A stretch of 64,000 nt of DNA from Mariniflexile sp. AS56 (GCF_030552475.1 NZ_JAUPED010000001.1:124001-188000); one strand, 5' to 3'; positions 41,657-50,183 are shown, counted from the stretch's first letter. Notes: generated from the sequence alone by a model not told the origin. Numbers and translations are program-made.

Positions 41657-42187
41657 ATGCAACTAGAGATTCTTATAGAAAAATTCCAACAAAAGGACGA
41701 AAAGGCTTTTGAAACGTTATATAACATGTATAGCAGTAGTATGCAGGGTGTTATTTATAATATTGTTCGTGATACAGATATCGCTGAAGAAGTAATGCAA
41801 GACGTTTTTATAAAGGCATGGCATAATGCCAGTACTTACTCTGCAAAGAAAGGCCGTTTCTTCACTTGGATATTGAATATCGCAAGAAATTCAGCCATTG
41901 ATAAAACACGTTCTAAAAACTTTAAGAACTCAAAACAAAACCTTAATTCCGATTTTTTCGTAGATATACTTGAAACCAGTGAAAGCTTAGACACTAAAAC
42001 TGATGCCATTGGCATCGCAAAGTTTGTAGACAAGCTTGCTAAAAAATGTATAGAAGTTATAGAACTTCTATATTTTAAAGGTTACACACAGCTTGAAGCA
42101 TCTGAAGCTCTTGACATGCCAATAGGCACTATTAAAACAAGAAACAGGAACTGCATTCAAGAATTAAGAAACATGGTATTAGAATAA
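41657..42187 (+). CDS. ECF-family RNA polymerase sigma factor (SigK-like)
   Basis: 176 residues from the ATG at 41657; the longer frame from a GTG at 41615 would begin inside the sodC terminator. Region 2 shows in DTDIAEEVMQDVFIKAWHN and KGRFFTWILNIARNSAID (about residues 36-78). Region 4 shows in KCIEVIELLYFKGYTQLEASEAL and MPIGTIKTRNRNCIQELR (about 128-172). The next gene, one base after the stop, encodes an RskA-type anti-sigma factor, so the pair corresponds to a SigK/RskA-type oxidative or redox-responsive cassette. The adjacent superoxide dismutase gene could be part of the regulon, which is only inferred from proximity. Confidence 0.9.
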   Translation: MQLEILIEKFQQKDEKAFETLYNMYSSSMQGVIYNIVRDTDIAEEVMQDVFIKAWHNASTYSAKKGRFFTWILNIARNSAIDKTRSKNFKNSKQNLNSDFFVDILETSESLDTKTDAIGIAKFVDKLAKKCIEVIELLYFKGYTQLEASEALDMPIGTIKTRNRNCIQELRNMVLE

Positions 42188-42188
42188 T

Positions 42189-42983
42189 ATGGAAATTAAA
42201 GCATACATAGAAACTGGAATTTTAGAACTATACGTTGCAGGTGCCCTTTCTGAACAAGAAAGCAGGGAAGTCTACGACATGATGCAACAACATCCTGAAA
42301 TTCTTCAAGAAGTTTTAGAAATTGAAGCTGCTATTATTAAATTAACTGCTGCGACATCACGTAATAAAAACGAAAACTCGTTACAAATTATTAAAGATCA
42401 ATTAGGTTTCAATACGAATGACACTAAAGTGATTTCTATTGCAAAACCTAAATATAATTGGTTAACCTATTCGGGGTGGGCAGCATCTGTTGTTCTAGCC
42501 GCTGGTTTATTATGGACTGTAGGGCAAAACGATCAATTAAAATCGGATATACAAATATCTGAAACACAACAATCATTATTAGAAACCCAAATAGACAATT
42601 CTAAAAACAACTTAGAACAAGCAAACACCTTAATAAGTGTTTTACGTGACGATTCTATTACCAAAGTACCTCTAGCAGGTCAAGGTAATTTCGCGAGTAC
42701 GTATGCTAAAGTATATTGGGATAAAAATACAGAACGTATTTTCTTAGATGCACAAGGTTTACCAGCACCTCCAGAAGGTAAGGTATACCAAGTATGGTCT
42801 TTAAAACTAAGCCCGTTAACACCTACAAGTTTAGGCACTATTGATAACTTCACTAGCGATAGTAACAAGATTTTTGAAATTAAAAATGCAAACGAAAGTG
42901 AAGCCTTTGGTATTACTTTAGAACCAGCTGGCGGTAGCAAAACCCCAACAATGGAAGAATTATATACACTTGGTGTAGTTTAG
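42189..42983 (+). CDS. RskA-type anti-sigma factor
   Basis: 264 residues. The N-terminal zinc-less anti-sigma domain (ETGILELYVAGALSEQESREV, about residues 7-27, the usual L-YV-G-L pattern) would bind the sigma factor. A transmembrane segment (YSGWAASVVLAAGLLWTV) lies near residues 93-110, then a short coiled coil (QQSLLETQIDNSKNNLEQA). The C-terminal RskA domain includes FLDAQGLPAPPEGKVYQVW and GITLEPAGGSKTPTMEELY. It keeps the sigma factor inactive at the membrane and releases it after a signal. It overlaps no gene and ends 5 bases before a 23-bp terminator stem. Confidence 0.92.
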   Translation: MEIKAYIETGILELYVAGALSEQESREVYDMMQQHPEILQEVLEIEAAIIKLTAATSRNKNENSLQIIKDQLGFNTNDTKVISIAKPKYNWLTYSGWAASVVLAAGLLWTVGQNDQLKSDIQISETQQSLLETQIDNSKNNLEQANTLISVLRDDSITKVPLAGQGNFASTYAKVYWDKNTERIFLDAQGLPAPPEGKVYQVWSLKLSPLTPTSLGTIDNFTSDSNKIFEIKNANESEAFGITLEPAGGSKTPTMEELYTLGVV

Positions 42984-42988
42984 TGATT

Positions 42989-43042
42989 CATTCTAAATAA
43001 AATAATCTGTCTTTTTTGGGACGGATTATTTTATTTAGAATG
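42989..43042. terminator. Very long bidirectional terminator (23-bp stem)
   Basis: A 23-bp stem (42989-43011 with 43020-43042) with one G-U pair and an eight-base TTTTTTGG loop, AT-rich throughout. It separates the convergent anti-sigma and pseudouridine synthase genes. Confidence 0.85.
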
Positions 43043-43050
43043 AACGCCTA

Positions 43051-44091
43051 CTATTCAGCACCTTGATGTTTTGAATAGGCACGCCATTTTTCAATACATT
43101 GTTCCATATCACTCGGAATTGGCGTATTAAAACTCATGAATTTTTCTGTTCTTGGATGCACAAACCCTAATGTTTTTGCGTGAAGTGCTTGTCTTGGCAA
43201 CACTTTAAAACAATTATCTACAAATTGTTTATACTTAGTAAACGTAGTTCCCTTAAGTACCTTTTCACCACCATAGCGCTCATCATTAAACAAGGTATGC
43301 CCTATATGCTTCATATGTACACGTATTTGGTGTGTACGTCCTGTTTCTAACTTACAAGACAACAAGGTAACATAGCCCAAACGCTCTAACACTTTATAAT
43401 GTGTCACAGCCGGCTTTCCCTTATCGGCTTCATCACCTAGAAACACGGTGTTCTGTAATCTGTTTTTTGGGTGACGCCCAATACTGCCTTCAACCGTCCC
43501 TTCTTCTTCATCTAAATTCCCCCAAACAATAGCGACATATTCACGTTCACTCGTTTTTTCAGCAAATTGAAGCGACAAATGCGTCATGGCTTCTTCCGTT
43601 TTAGCTACAACCAATAGACCACTCGTATCTTTATCAATTCTATGTACTAAACCTGGACGCTCACTAGAGTTATTCGGTAGGTTTTCAAACCTATAAATCA
43701 ACGCATTTATTAGTGTTCCCGAATAATTACCGTGACCGGGGTGCACAACCATACCTGCTGGTTTGTTAACAACCAATAAGTCATCATCTTCATAAACAAT
43801 ATCTAGCGGAATATCTTCACCAACCAATAAATTTTCATGAGGTGGGTGCGTAAACAAAACCCTGATTTTATCAAAAGGTTTTACTTTGTAATTTGATTTT
43901 ACTGCTATTCCGTTAACAAAAATACTTCCATTTTTGGCGGCAGCTTGAATTTTACTACGAGTCGCATTTTCCACAAAATTCATCAAATATTTATCAATAC
44001 GTAATGGATTTTGTCCTTTTTCTACATCAAACGAATGATGCTCATACAGGTCACTTTCATCATCTAAAAACTCTGGGGTATAATCTTCCAT
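43051..44091 (-). CDS. RluA-family pseudouridine synthase (RluD-like)
   Basis: 346 residues with an N-terminal S4 RNA-binding domain (about 25-90: RIDKYLMNFVENATRSKIQ) and a catalytic domain with the nucleophile Asp in VHRIDKDTSGLLVVAKT (about 149-165). Other landmarks are VNKPAGMVVHPGHGN and TGRTHQIRVHMKHIGHTL. It should convert specific uridines of 23S rRNA to pseudouridine; RluD-type (helix 69) is the best guess from the S4 domain and length. It lies 48 bases downstream of the PASTA-domain gene on the same strand and is probably co-transcribed with it, ending at the long terminator. Confidence 0.92.
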   Translation of the reverse strand: MEDYTPEFLDDESDLYEHHSFDVEKGQNPLRIDKYLMNFVENATRSKIQAAAKNGSIFVNGIAVKSNYKVKPFDKIRVLFTHPPHENLLVGEDIPLDIVYEDDDLLVVNKPAGMVVHPGHGNYSGTLINALIYRFENLPNNSSERPGLVHRIDKDTSGLLVVAKTEEAMTHLSLQFAEKTSEREYVAIVWGNLDEEEGTVEGSIGRHPKNRLQNTVFLGDEADKGKPAVTHYKVLERLGYVTLLSCKLETGRTHQIRVHMKHIGHTLFNDERYGGEKVLKGTTFTKYKQFVDNCFKVLPRQALHAKTLGFVHPRTEKFMSFNTPIPSDMEQCIEKWRAYSKHQGAE

Positions 44092-44139
44092 GTAATATGT
44101 AAACTGCGCTAAAGCACAGTTATTTTTTTCTTTAAATAG

Positions 44140-44769
44140 TTAGTTTAAATCTTCCGAAGGGTTACTATCGTCCGATTCGTTTGAAGCTGTTCCATCTTCA
44201 TCATCCAGTCCTGAAGACGGTCTGTTTCCATTTCCAAGCACCAAATCTATGGCAGTTGTTTTTGGCAATTTATCGCCTGGTTTTATACTTTGGCCTTTAT
44301 AAGTCATTTCTAAAACTAAATCTTTGGCAATATTATTCACATAAGTAAGCTTTCCTACTTTAAAACCTACCGCTTCTAAGGTTGGTTTAGCTTGCCTAAA
44401 TGTACGTTCTTTTAAATTTGGAACTGTAATTTTTCTGAATCCAGAAGGATTTACAGTAATATATATTTTACGTTCTTCTTTTACTTTAGAACCTGCTGCT
44501 GGCGATTGGTCGATCACTGAAAACTTAGGATAGTCCGGATTGTAATTAGCAGAGTCTTGAACTTGCATTTCCAACCTATTCTCCTCCACCTCTATGGTCG
44601 CAACACTTAAAGATTTCCCTTTTAAATCGGGTACTGTTTCAAATTCACCATGATTGGTTGTGTAGCTTAACCACCTTAAAATGATAAAACTTAGTACTAC
44701 TACGGCACCTATTGCCAATAGTAATTGTTTGAAAAAGACTTTACTAGTTAGAAATTTAATAACGCTCAT
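44140..44769 (-). CDS. PASTA-domain membrane protein
   Basis: 209 residues with one N-terminal membrane segment (LLLAIGAVVVLSFIIL, about 16-31) and then two PASTA repeats: VPDLKGKSLSVATIEVEENR with SVIDQSPAAGSKVKEERKI (about 42-105), and VPNLKERTFRQAKPTLEAVG with SIKPGDKLPKTTAIDLV (about 113-180). The tail is acidic and disordered. PASTA domains bind peptidoglycan fragments or beta-lactam-like ligands, here on the periplasmic side without a kinase domain. The divergent gene is ddl (D-Ala-D-Ala ligase), which fits a cell-wall context. This stand-alone form is common in Bacteroidota. Confidence 0.88.
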   Translation of the reverse strand: MSVIKFLTSKVFFKQLLLAIGAVVVLSFIILRWLSYTTNHGEFETVPDLKGKSLSVATIEVEENRLEMQVQDSANYNPDYPKFSVIDQSPAAGSKVKEERKIYITVNPSGFRKITVPNLKERTFRQAKPTLEAVGFKVGKLTYVNNIAKDLVLEMTYKGQSIKPGDKLPKTTAIDLVLGNGNRPSSGLDDEDGTASNESDDSNPSEDLN

Positions 44770-44789
44770 GTATAAAATTTTCGATTAGG

Positions 44790-44797
44790 CAAATATA
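44790..44797 (-). promoter_or_regulatory. -7 promoter element of the PASTA-rluD operon
   Basis: On the minus strand TATATTTG matches TAnnTTTG, 20 bases upstream of the ATG at 44769. Confidence 0.55.
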
Positions 44798-44894
44798 TAA
44801 AAACAGAACTGTTTTTTCTTTTGCAATTTAAGTGATATTTTAGCTTAACTAATAATAGATACGTTTTATTGTAGTTTTTAGACTAATAATAGTG

Positions 44895-44924
44895 AAACAA
44901 CCTGATTTACAAGGTTGTTTTATT
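44895..44924 (+). other. Hairpin with T-rich flank upstream of ddl
   Basis: AAACAACCT (44895-44903) pairs with AGGTTGTTT (44912-44920) around GATTTACA and is followed by TATT. It looks like a weak terminator, but no gene ends on the plus strand here, since both flanking genes start from this spacer. It may lie in the ddl leader. Confidence 0.5.
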
Positions 44925-44957
44925 GAAATACTAAAGACGAATGACAAAATATAATAT

Positions 44958-45935
44958 ATGAAAAAGAATATTGCGATCATTATGGGAGGTTATTCAAGTG
45001 AATACCAAATCTCATTAAAAAGCGGACAAGTGGTTTATGAAACACTAGACGCTTCAAAATACAACGCTTACAGAATACATATTTTCAAAGAAAAATGGGT
45101 ATATGTTGATGGTGATAATACCGAATTCACGATAGACAAAAATGATTTTTCGGTGACTATTAATAAAACAAAAACCACTTTTGATTGCGTATTCAATGCC
45201 ATTCACGGGTCGCCTGGAGAAGATGGTTTTATGCAAGCGTATTTTAAATTGCTAAACATACCACAAACAAGTTGCGATATGTACCAAGCCGCATTAACCT
45301 TTAATAAGCGTGATTGCTTGAGTACTTTAAAACCATATGGCATTAAAACTGCCGAATCGTTTTTCATAAACTTAGGAGACACTATTAATGAAGACAGCAT
45401 TATTGCCAAAGTAGGCTTGCCCTGTTTTGTTAAAGCCAACAAAGCCGGCAGTAGTTTTGGAGTTACCAAAGTGCACAAAAAAGAAGACATAAAAAACGCT
45501 ATTGAAGTTGCTTTTAAGGAAGATGATGAAATTATAGTTGAATCGTTTTTAGATGGTACTGAAGTCTCTGTAGGTGTTATAAACTTTAAAGGTGAAACAA
45601 AAGTATTACCCATAACCGAGATTATTAGTGAAAATGATTTTTTTGATTATGAAGCAAAATATTTAGGAAAATCACAAGAAATCACCCCTGCTAGATTAAC
45701 CAAAGATGAAGAAGACCAGGTAACAGCCATTGCTAAAAAGGTCTACGAAGTTTTAAAAATGAAAGGCTTTAGCCGAAGTGAATATATCTTCAAAAATGGG
45801 GTACCTCATTTATTGGAAGTAAACACCGTGCCAGGGCTAACCTTAGCGAGTATTTTGCCTCAGCAAGCAGCAGCAGCAGGAATTACGTTAGTCGACTTAT
45901 TTGACAATGCCATTGTAGAAGCTTTAAAAAATTAA
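44958..45935 (+). CDS. ddl: D-alanine--D-alanine ligase
   Basis: 325 residues, slightly short but normal for flavobacterial Ddl. The N-terminal domain has the substrate loop IMGGYSSEYQISLKSG, and the ATP-grasp part has FVKANKAGSSFGVTKV and a Glu-rich IIVESFLDGTEVSVGV. The C-terminal signature is LLEVNTVPGLTLASILPQQA (about residue 291). It makes the D-Ala-D-Ala dipeptide for peptidoglycan, using ATP and Mg, in the cytoplasm. It is divergent from a PASTA-domain gene and followed by coaD after a spacer with two hairpins. The hairpin at 44895 lies in its leader region. Confidence 0.95.
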   Translation: MKKNIAIIMGGYSSEYQISLKSGQVVYETLDASKYNAYRIHIFKEKWVYVDGDNTEFTIDKNDFSVTINKTKTTFDCVFNAIHGSPGEDGFMQAYFKLLNIPQTSCDMYQAALTFNKRDCLSTLKPYGIKTAESFFINLGDTINEDSIIAKVGLPCFVKANKAGSSFGVTKVHKKEDIKNAIEVAFKEDDEIIVESFLDGTEVSVGVINFKGETKVLPITEIISENDFFDYEAKYLGKSQEITPARLTKDEEDQVTAIAKKVYEVLKMKGFSRSEYIFKNGVPHLLEVNTVPGLTLASILPQQAAAAGITLVDLFDNAIVEALKN

Positions 45936-45940
45936 TCATA

Positions 45941-45963
45941 TTATTACCTATATTTGGTAATAA
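45941..45963. other. Small hairpin after ddl
   Basis: TTATTACC and GGTAATAA form an eight-bp stem with a seven-base loop. No T run follows. It may act as a weak terminator or an mRNA end. Confidence 0.4.
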
Positions 45964-45980
45964 CCATTCAAAACAATGAG

Positions 45981-46011
45981 ATTCCCGTTTAAGTTCAACT
46001 TGAGCGGGAAT
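45981..46011. repeat. REP-like hairpin element between ddl and coaD
   Basis: ATTCCCGTTTAAGTT and AACTTGAGCGGGAAT are complementary across a single C, a 15-bp stem with two G-U pairs. It begins with the ATTCCCG/CGGGAAT ends seen in dispersed bacterial intergenic repeats. It lies just before the coaD start. The repeat assignment is from memory and has only one copy in this window. Confidence 0.55.
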
Positions 46012-46025
46012 AACAAACCATCAAA

Positions 46026-46481
46026 ATGAAAAAAGCCATCTTTCCGGGATCTTTTGACCCCATAACTCTAGGACACTATGATATTATAAAACGTGGTGTA
46101 ACACTTTTTGATGAAGTAATCGTGGCTATTGGAGTGAATTCCGATAAAAAATACATGTTCACTTTGGAAGAACGCAAAGCCTTTATAGAAAAATCTTTTG
46201 CAGATGAACCTAAGGTAAAAGTAGTTACCTATGAAGGTTTAACTGTGGATTTTTGCAATAAAATTGATGTTGAATTTATTTTGCGAGGACTCCGTAATCC
46301 AGCTGATTTTGAGTTTGAGAAAGCCATTGCCCATGCCAACAGAACCTTAGCAACTATTGAAACTGTATTCTTACTAACCTCTGCGAAAACATCCTTTATA
46401 TCATCTTCCATTGTACGAGATGTTATTAAGAACAACGGAGACTACACGAAGTTTGTTCCTGACAGTGTTCGAGTTAAATAA
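46026..46481 (+). CDS. coaD: Pantetheine-phosphate adenylyltransferase
   Basis: 151 residues, normal length for CoaD. It carries the nucleotidyltransferase motif PGSFDPITLGHYDII (about residues 7-21, where TLGH stands for TxGH) and the C-terminal ISSSIVRDV. The middle has EFILRGLRNPADFEFE, a family signature. It transfers AMP from ATP to 4'-phosphopantetheine in the fourth step of CoA synthesis. It is preceded by a REP-like hairpin whose end is only 14 bases before the ATG, and it converges with the SulP transporter gene. No operon partner is evident. Confidence 0.95.
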   Translation: MKKAIFPGSFDPITLGHYDIIKRGVTLFDEVIVAIGVNSDKKYMFTLEERKAFIEKSFADEPKVKVVTYEGLTVDFCNKIDVEFILRGLRNPADFEFEKAIAHANRTLATIETVFLLTSAKTSFISSSIVRDVIKNNGDYTKFVPDSVRVK

Positions 46482-46530
46482 TTTCAGCCTGCAGACAAAA
46501 ACAGAAGTTACCTCCTTGCCTTTAACACAT

Positions 46531-48195
46531 CTAAAACTTATACTCTGATAATGCTTTTGAGAATTTCTCAGGGTTTTCAGCTAAATGATAACGTGGGTCG
46601 TCAATGGCTTCAACAATCACTTCTCTAAATTTCGGGCTTGCCTTATACAGCAACTCCTTACAGTCTGCACTTAAATGTTTCAGTCTTATTGTTTTACCTT
46701 CAGCTTCGTATTTACTCACTAAATTAAATATAGCTTCTAAGGCTGAATGATCACTCACACGCGATTCTACAAAGTCTATTTCAACATGATCTGGATCATT
46801 TTTTACGTCAAACTTATCATTAAAAGCTTGAATGGAACCAAAGAATAAAGGGCCCCAAATTTCGTAAATTTTTGTTTGTCCGTCTTCAGAAAGACGTTTT
46901 CTTGCTCTAATTTTCTTAGCATTTTCCCAAGCAAAAACTAATGCTGAAATAATAACACCCACAAATACAGCAATAGCTAAATCGTAAATTACAGTAACAG
47001 CAGAAACAACAATTAATACAAAAGCATCCGATTTTGGTATTTTTCTAAGAATTCTAAAACTAGACCATGCGAATGTTTCAATTACCATCATAAACATTAC
47101 CCCTACTAAAGCAGCGATAGGCACTTGTTCAATATATCTATCAGTAAATAAAATAAAAGTTAACAAGGTTAAAGCCATCATAATTCCAGATAATCTTCCA
47201 CGACCACCTGCGTTGATGTTAATAACCGTTTGGCCAATCATACCACAACCACCAGTACCACCAAATAAGCCACTAATCATATTTCCGGCACCTTGGGCAA
47301 CACATTCACGATTTCCGTTTCCTCTGGTTTCTGTTAATTCATCAACTAAATTCATTGTCATTAACGACTCTATCAAACCAACCGAAGCCGCTAAAAAGGC
47401 ATACGGCAATATAAATTTAAGTGTATCGATGTTAAAAGGTAAATTCTCCCATAATTCTAAATTCGGCGTTGGAAATTCGCCTTTAAGACCATTACCACCA
47501 CCTTCAATAATATAAGAGCCCACAGTACTCACATCCAATCCGCCAAACACCACAATACCTGTTGTTACAAGAATAGCCGTTAAAGCTGCTGGAATTTTGG
47601 TTGTTAATTTAGGCAACAACCAAATAATACCCATAGTAAGTAACACCAAACCAAGCATCACATAAAGTTCGCTACCTTGCATTGGTATGTCTATATATTT
47701 ATTAATACCTTCAACAGAAACTTGAAGTTCTTTATGAGAAAACATGCGTACTTGGGCTAAAAAGATAACAATGGCCAAACCATTTACAAACCCTAACATA
47801 ACAGAGTGCGGAATTAAGCGAACAAACCTACCCAGTTTAAACACACCCGCTCCTATTTGAAATAGCCCCATTAATATAACAGCAGCCAGTAAATAGAAGT
47901 ACCCCATGTTTTCAACAGGCGTATCGAACAACATCCCTTTAGCATGTCCTTCTGAAATTAAATGCACAAAAATAACGGCAACAGCACCTGCTGCACCAGA
48001 AATTAAACCCGGTCTACCACCAAAAACGGCTGTAATTAAACCTATAATGAAAGCACCAGAAAGCGCAACTAGAGGGTCTATTTGAGCCACAAAAGCAAAC
48101 GCAACCACTTCTGGAATCATAGCTAGTGATACGGTAATACCTGATAACACATCATCTTTAACATTCGGTGTTATCTTCCTTACAAATTCTGTCAT
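46531..48195 (-). CDS. SulP-family inorganic anion transporter
   Basis: 554 residues with about 10-12 hydrophobic segments up to residue 420 and a C-terminal STAS domain (about 435-545: YEIWGPLFFGSIQAF, then EIDFVESRVSDHSALEAIF). The family signature region is GLISGAAGAVAVIFVHLI. SulP proteins move sulfate, bicarbonate or other anions across the inner membrane, with protons or sodium. Many marine bacteria use them for bicarbonate uptake (BicA-like). The exact anion cannot be told from sequence. It has its own promoter element and no operon partner. Confidence 0.92.
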   Translation of the reverse strand: MTEFVRKITPNVKDDVLSGITVSLAMIPEVVAFAFVAQIDPLVALSGAFIIGLITAVFGGRPGLISGAAGAVAVIFVHLISEGHAKGMLFDTPVENMGYFYLLAAVILMGLFQIGAGVFKLGRFVRLIPHSVMLGFVNGLAIVIFLAQVRMFSHKELQVSVEGINKYIDIPMQGSELYVMLGLVLLTMGIIWLLPKLTTKIPAALTAILVTTGIVVFGGLDVSTVGSYIIEGGGNGLKGEFPTPNLELWENLPFNIDTLKFILPYAFLAASVGLIESLMTMNLVDELTETRGNGNRECVAQGAGNMISGLFGGTGGCGMIGQTVININAGGRGRLSGIMMALTLLTFILFTDRYIEQVPIAALVGVMFMMVIETFAWSSFRILRKIPKSDAFVLIVVSAVTVIYDLAIAVFVGVIISALVFAWENAKKIRARKRLSEDGQTKIYEIWGPLFFGSIQAFNDKFDVKNDPDHVEIDFVESRVSDHSALEAIFNLVSKYEAEGKTIRLKHLSADCKELLYKASPKFREVIVEAIDDPRYHLAENPEKFSKALSEYKF

Positions 48196-48214
48196 GGGTT
48201 CTTTTTTGAGGGTG

Positions 48215-48222
48215 CAAATTTA
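48215..48222 (-). promoter_or_regulatory. -7 promoter element of the SulP gene
   Basis: On the minus strand TAAATTTG matches TAnnTTTG, 19 bases upstream of the ATG at 48195. Confidence 0.6.
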
Positions 48223-48345
48223 CGGGTAAATAAATAAGTATCACCTATAGAAACTCATTTTTAAACCTTAAACCTACTAAAACGTTTGAGAAGATATTTA
48301 TATAAAAATTATTCAGCCAATAACATAAGGAATAATCAAGTACTT

Positions 48346-48927
48346 TTATATCAAACCTTTGATGTTAGCATATGAATTTTCAAGAGCGTCGACCACCTGC
48401 TTTTGGTTTAACCATTCCACTTTTGTGATGCCTTCTTCTTCTTGAGCGTACAAGTTGCCTTCAAAGTTAGTTTTCATTTCAAACCAATAAGTCACCTTAA
48501 TTTTATGGTTTCCATTACGCTTAAAAATGTGGTAAGTAGTCTCTAATGATTTTGTAATATGCAACCCAGCAACCCCAGTTTCTTCTGTTACTTCGCGAAT
48601 CGCGGTATTCTCGATAGATTCGTTTCCTTCTATTTTACCTTTAGGTAAATCCCATTTATCATTTCGGTATATAAACAATATCTCATCGTTATTATTATAT
48701 ACTTTTCCACCGCCAGCTACCACATTAGGAAGTTTCTTCAAAAACTTTTTAAGAAGTTTTTCACCATTTTTATGAATAAGTCGCACTTCCTCCAACTTGG
48801 TTGTATTAAGTTCCTTTATAACTTTTCCAATATTTACCGTGTCCAGTAAATAATTTTTAAAATTAGTTTCCTGCTCAACAACTGTGGTTAAAATGATAGG
48901 CTTATCACCAACAAAAACTTTGTACAT
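48346..48927 (-). CDS. Nudix hydrolase with N-terminal extension
   Basis: 193 residues. The C-terminal Nudix domain (about 70-190) has the box GKIEGNESIENTAIREVTEE followed by TGV (first residue about 96), matching Gx5Ex7REUxEExGU. The surrounding WDLPKGKIEG is typical of the MutT/diadenosine-polyphosphate class. The first 65 residues (VFVGDKPIILTTVVEQ and later KLEEVRLIHKNGEKLLKKF) form an extra domain seen in flavobacterial homologues, with unknown role. It hydrolyses a nucleoside diphosphate linked to some moiety, substrate unknown. It is divergent from pyrE and shares a 130-base spacer with it. Confidence 0.88.
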   Translation of the reverse strand: MYKVFVGDKPIILTTVVEQETNFKNYLLDTVNIGKVIKELNTTKLEEVRLIHKNGEKLLKKFLKKLPNVVAGGGKVYNNNDEILFIYRNDKWDLPKGKIEGNESIENTAIREVTEETGVAGLHITKSLETTYHIFKRNGNHKIKVTYWFEMKTNFEGNLYAQEEEGITKVEWLNQKQVVDALENSYANIKGLI

Positions 48928-49044
48928 GCTTTACGTAAATTATTACACTTTGGTAAAAATATCATTTTTAGCCACAAACTTCACATTGTTGAAAAAAAAT
49001 TTTTTATTAAATGCCTCGTAACCATGTAAAACTAAATTTATGTT

Positions 49045-49052
49045 TATTTTTG
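49045..49052 (+). promoter_or_regulatory. -7 promoter element of pyrE
   Basis: TATTTTTG matches TAnnTTTG and ends 5 bases before the ATG at 49058, so the transcript would be nearly leaderless. It lies within the extra codons of the longer possible start at 49040. Confidence 0.55.
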
Positions 49053-49057
49053 CTACT

Positions 49058-49702
49058 ATGATTTTTAATAAAGATACCGCTAGAAAAACTGCTGAAGTAT
49101 TATTGCAAGTGAATGCTATAAAACTTAGCCCGACGGAGCCTTTTACTTGGGCTTCTGGATGGAAATCACCTATTTACTGCGATAACCGCATTGTATTGTC
49201 ATTCCCTCCTATTCGAAATTACATTCGTGAAACCATGGCTAAACAAATTGAAAAGCAATACGGCAAGCCCGATGTTATTGCTGGTGTAGCCACAGGAGCC
49301 ATAGGCATTGGCATGTTGGTTGCCGAATATATGGGATTGCCCTTTATTTACGTGAGACCAGATGCTAAAGGACACGGACGTAAAAACCAAATTGAAGGCT
49401 TTATTGAAGCTGGACAAAATGTGGTGGTTGTGGAAGACTTAATAAGCACGGGCGGCAGTAGCTTAAATGCTGTAAAAGCGTTAAAAGAAGCACATATAAA
49501 CGTAAAAGGAATGATTGCCATTTTTACTTACGGCTTTGATGTGTCTATTAAGAATTTTGAAAACGAAAACATCGATTTACAAACCTTAAGTGATTATAAC
49601 AGCTTATTGGAGCAAGCACTTAAAACTAATTATATTTCGGAAAAAGAGGTAACCACCTTATCAGAATGGAACGTCAATCCTAGCGAATGGAGTCCTAATT
49701 GA
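49058..49702 (+). CDS. pyrE: Orotate phosphoribosyltransferase
   Basis: 214 residues from the ATG at 49058. An in-frame ATG six codons upstream adds residues that overlap the promoter -7 element and are not conserved. PRPP-binding motif VVVVEDLISTGGSSLNAV (about residues 124-141), the loop YVRPDAKGHGRKNQIEG, and FTWASGWKSPIYCDNR near the N-terminus identify the family. It makes OMP from orotate and PRPP in pyrimidine synthesis. It is divergent from the Nudix gene, and an SRPBCC-domain gene follows in the same direction. Confidence 0.94.
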   Translation: MIFNKDTARKTAEVLLQVNAIKLSPTEPFTWASGWKSPIYCDNRIVLSFPPIRNYIRETMAKQIEKQYGKPDVIAGVATGAIGIGMLVAEYMGLPFIYVRPDAKGHGRKNQIEGFIEAGQNVVVVEDLISTGGSSLNAVKALKEAHINVKGMIAIFTYGFDVSIKNFENENIDLQTLSDYNSLLEQALKTNYISEKEVTTLSEWNVNPSEWSPN

Positions 49703-49787
49703 TATATAACAGTGACCTTATTGTAACTATTAACTGAATACCATTTTAGTTAAGGCAACAATTCCATAGAAACCTAAAATAAAACAA

Positions 49788-50183
49788 ATGAAATTAGAAT
49801 CCCCAAAAATAACCGTTAGCAAATCACCTGAAAATGTTTTTGATTTTTTAGCCGATGTTAAAAACTTCAAATCGCTTATGCCTGAAAACATTAGCAAATT
49901 CGAAGTTTTAAGCGAAGACACGTTTGTATTTGCTTTAAAAGGCATGCCAGAAATCATATTAAAAAAGAAAGAAGTTACACCTCCAAACAAAATAGTTTTA
50001 GGTGCAGCTGGTGGAAAACTGGACTTTTCACTTATTGGGAATATCACCAAACTAGATGACGCTTCTAGCGAAGTACAATTGCAGTTTTCGGGCGACTTTA
50101 ACCCGATGATGGCTATGATGATAAAAGGCCCAATTAGCAAATTTATAGAAACACTTGCTACAAGTATCCCAAAAGTTATTTAA
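49788..50183 (+). CDS. SRPBCC-superfamily protein
   Basis: 131 residues of the START-like (SRPBCC) fold. It opens with KITVSKSPENVFDFLADVKNF, the common pattern of polyketide-cyclase-like or CoxG-like proteins, and ends with a helix (MIKGPISKFIETLATSI) that would close the ligand cavity. It probably binds a hydrophobic ligand; no catalytic residue can be named. It follows pyrE by 85 bases, and its last four bases overlap the end of the convergent birA gene, so the two genes have no terminator between them. Confidence 0.8.
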   Translation: MKLESPKITVSKSPENVFDFLADVKNFKSLMPENISKFEVLSEDTFVFALKGMPEIILKKKEVTPPNKIVLGAAGGKLDFSLIGNITKLDDASSEVQLQFSGDFNPMMAMMIKGPISKFIETLATSIPKVI

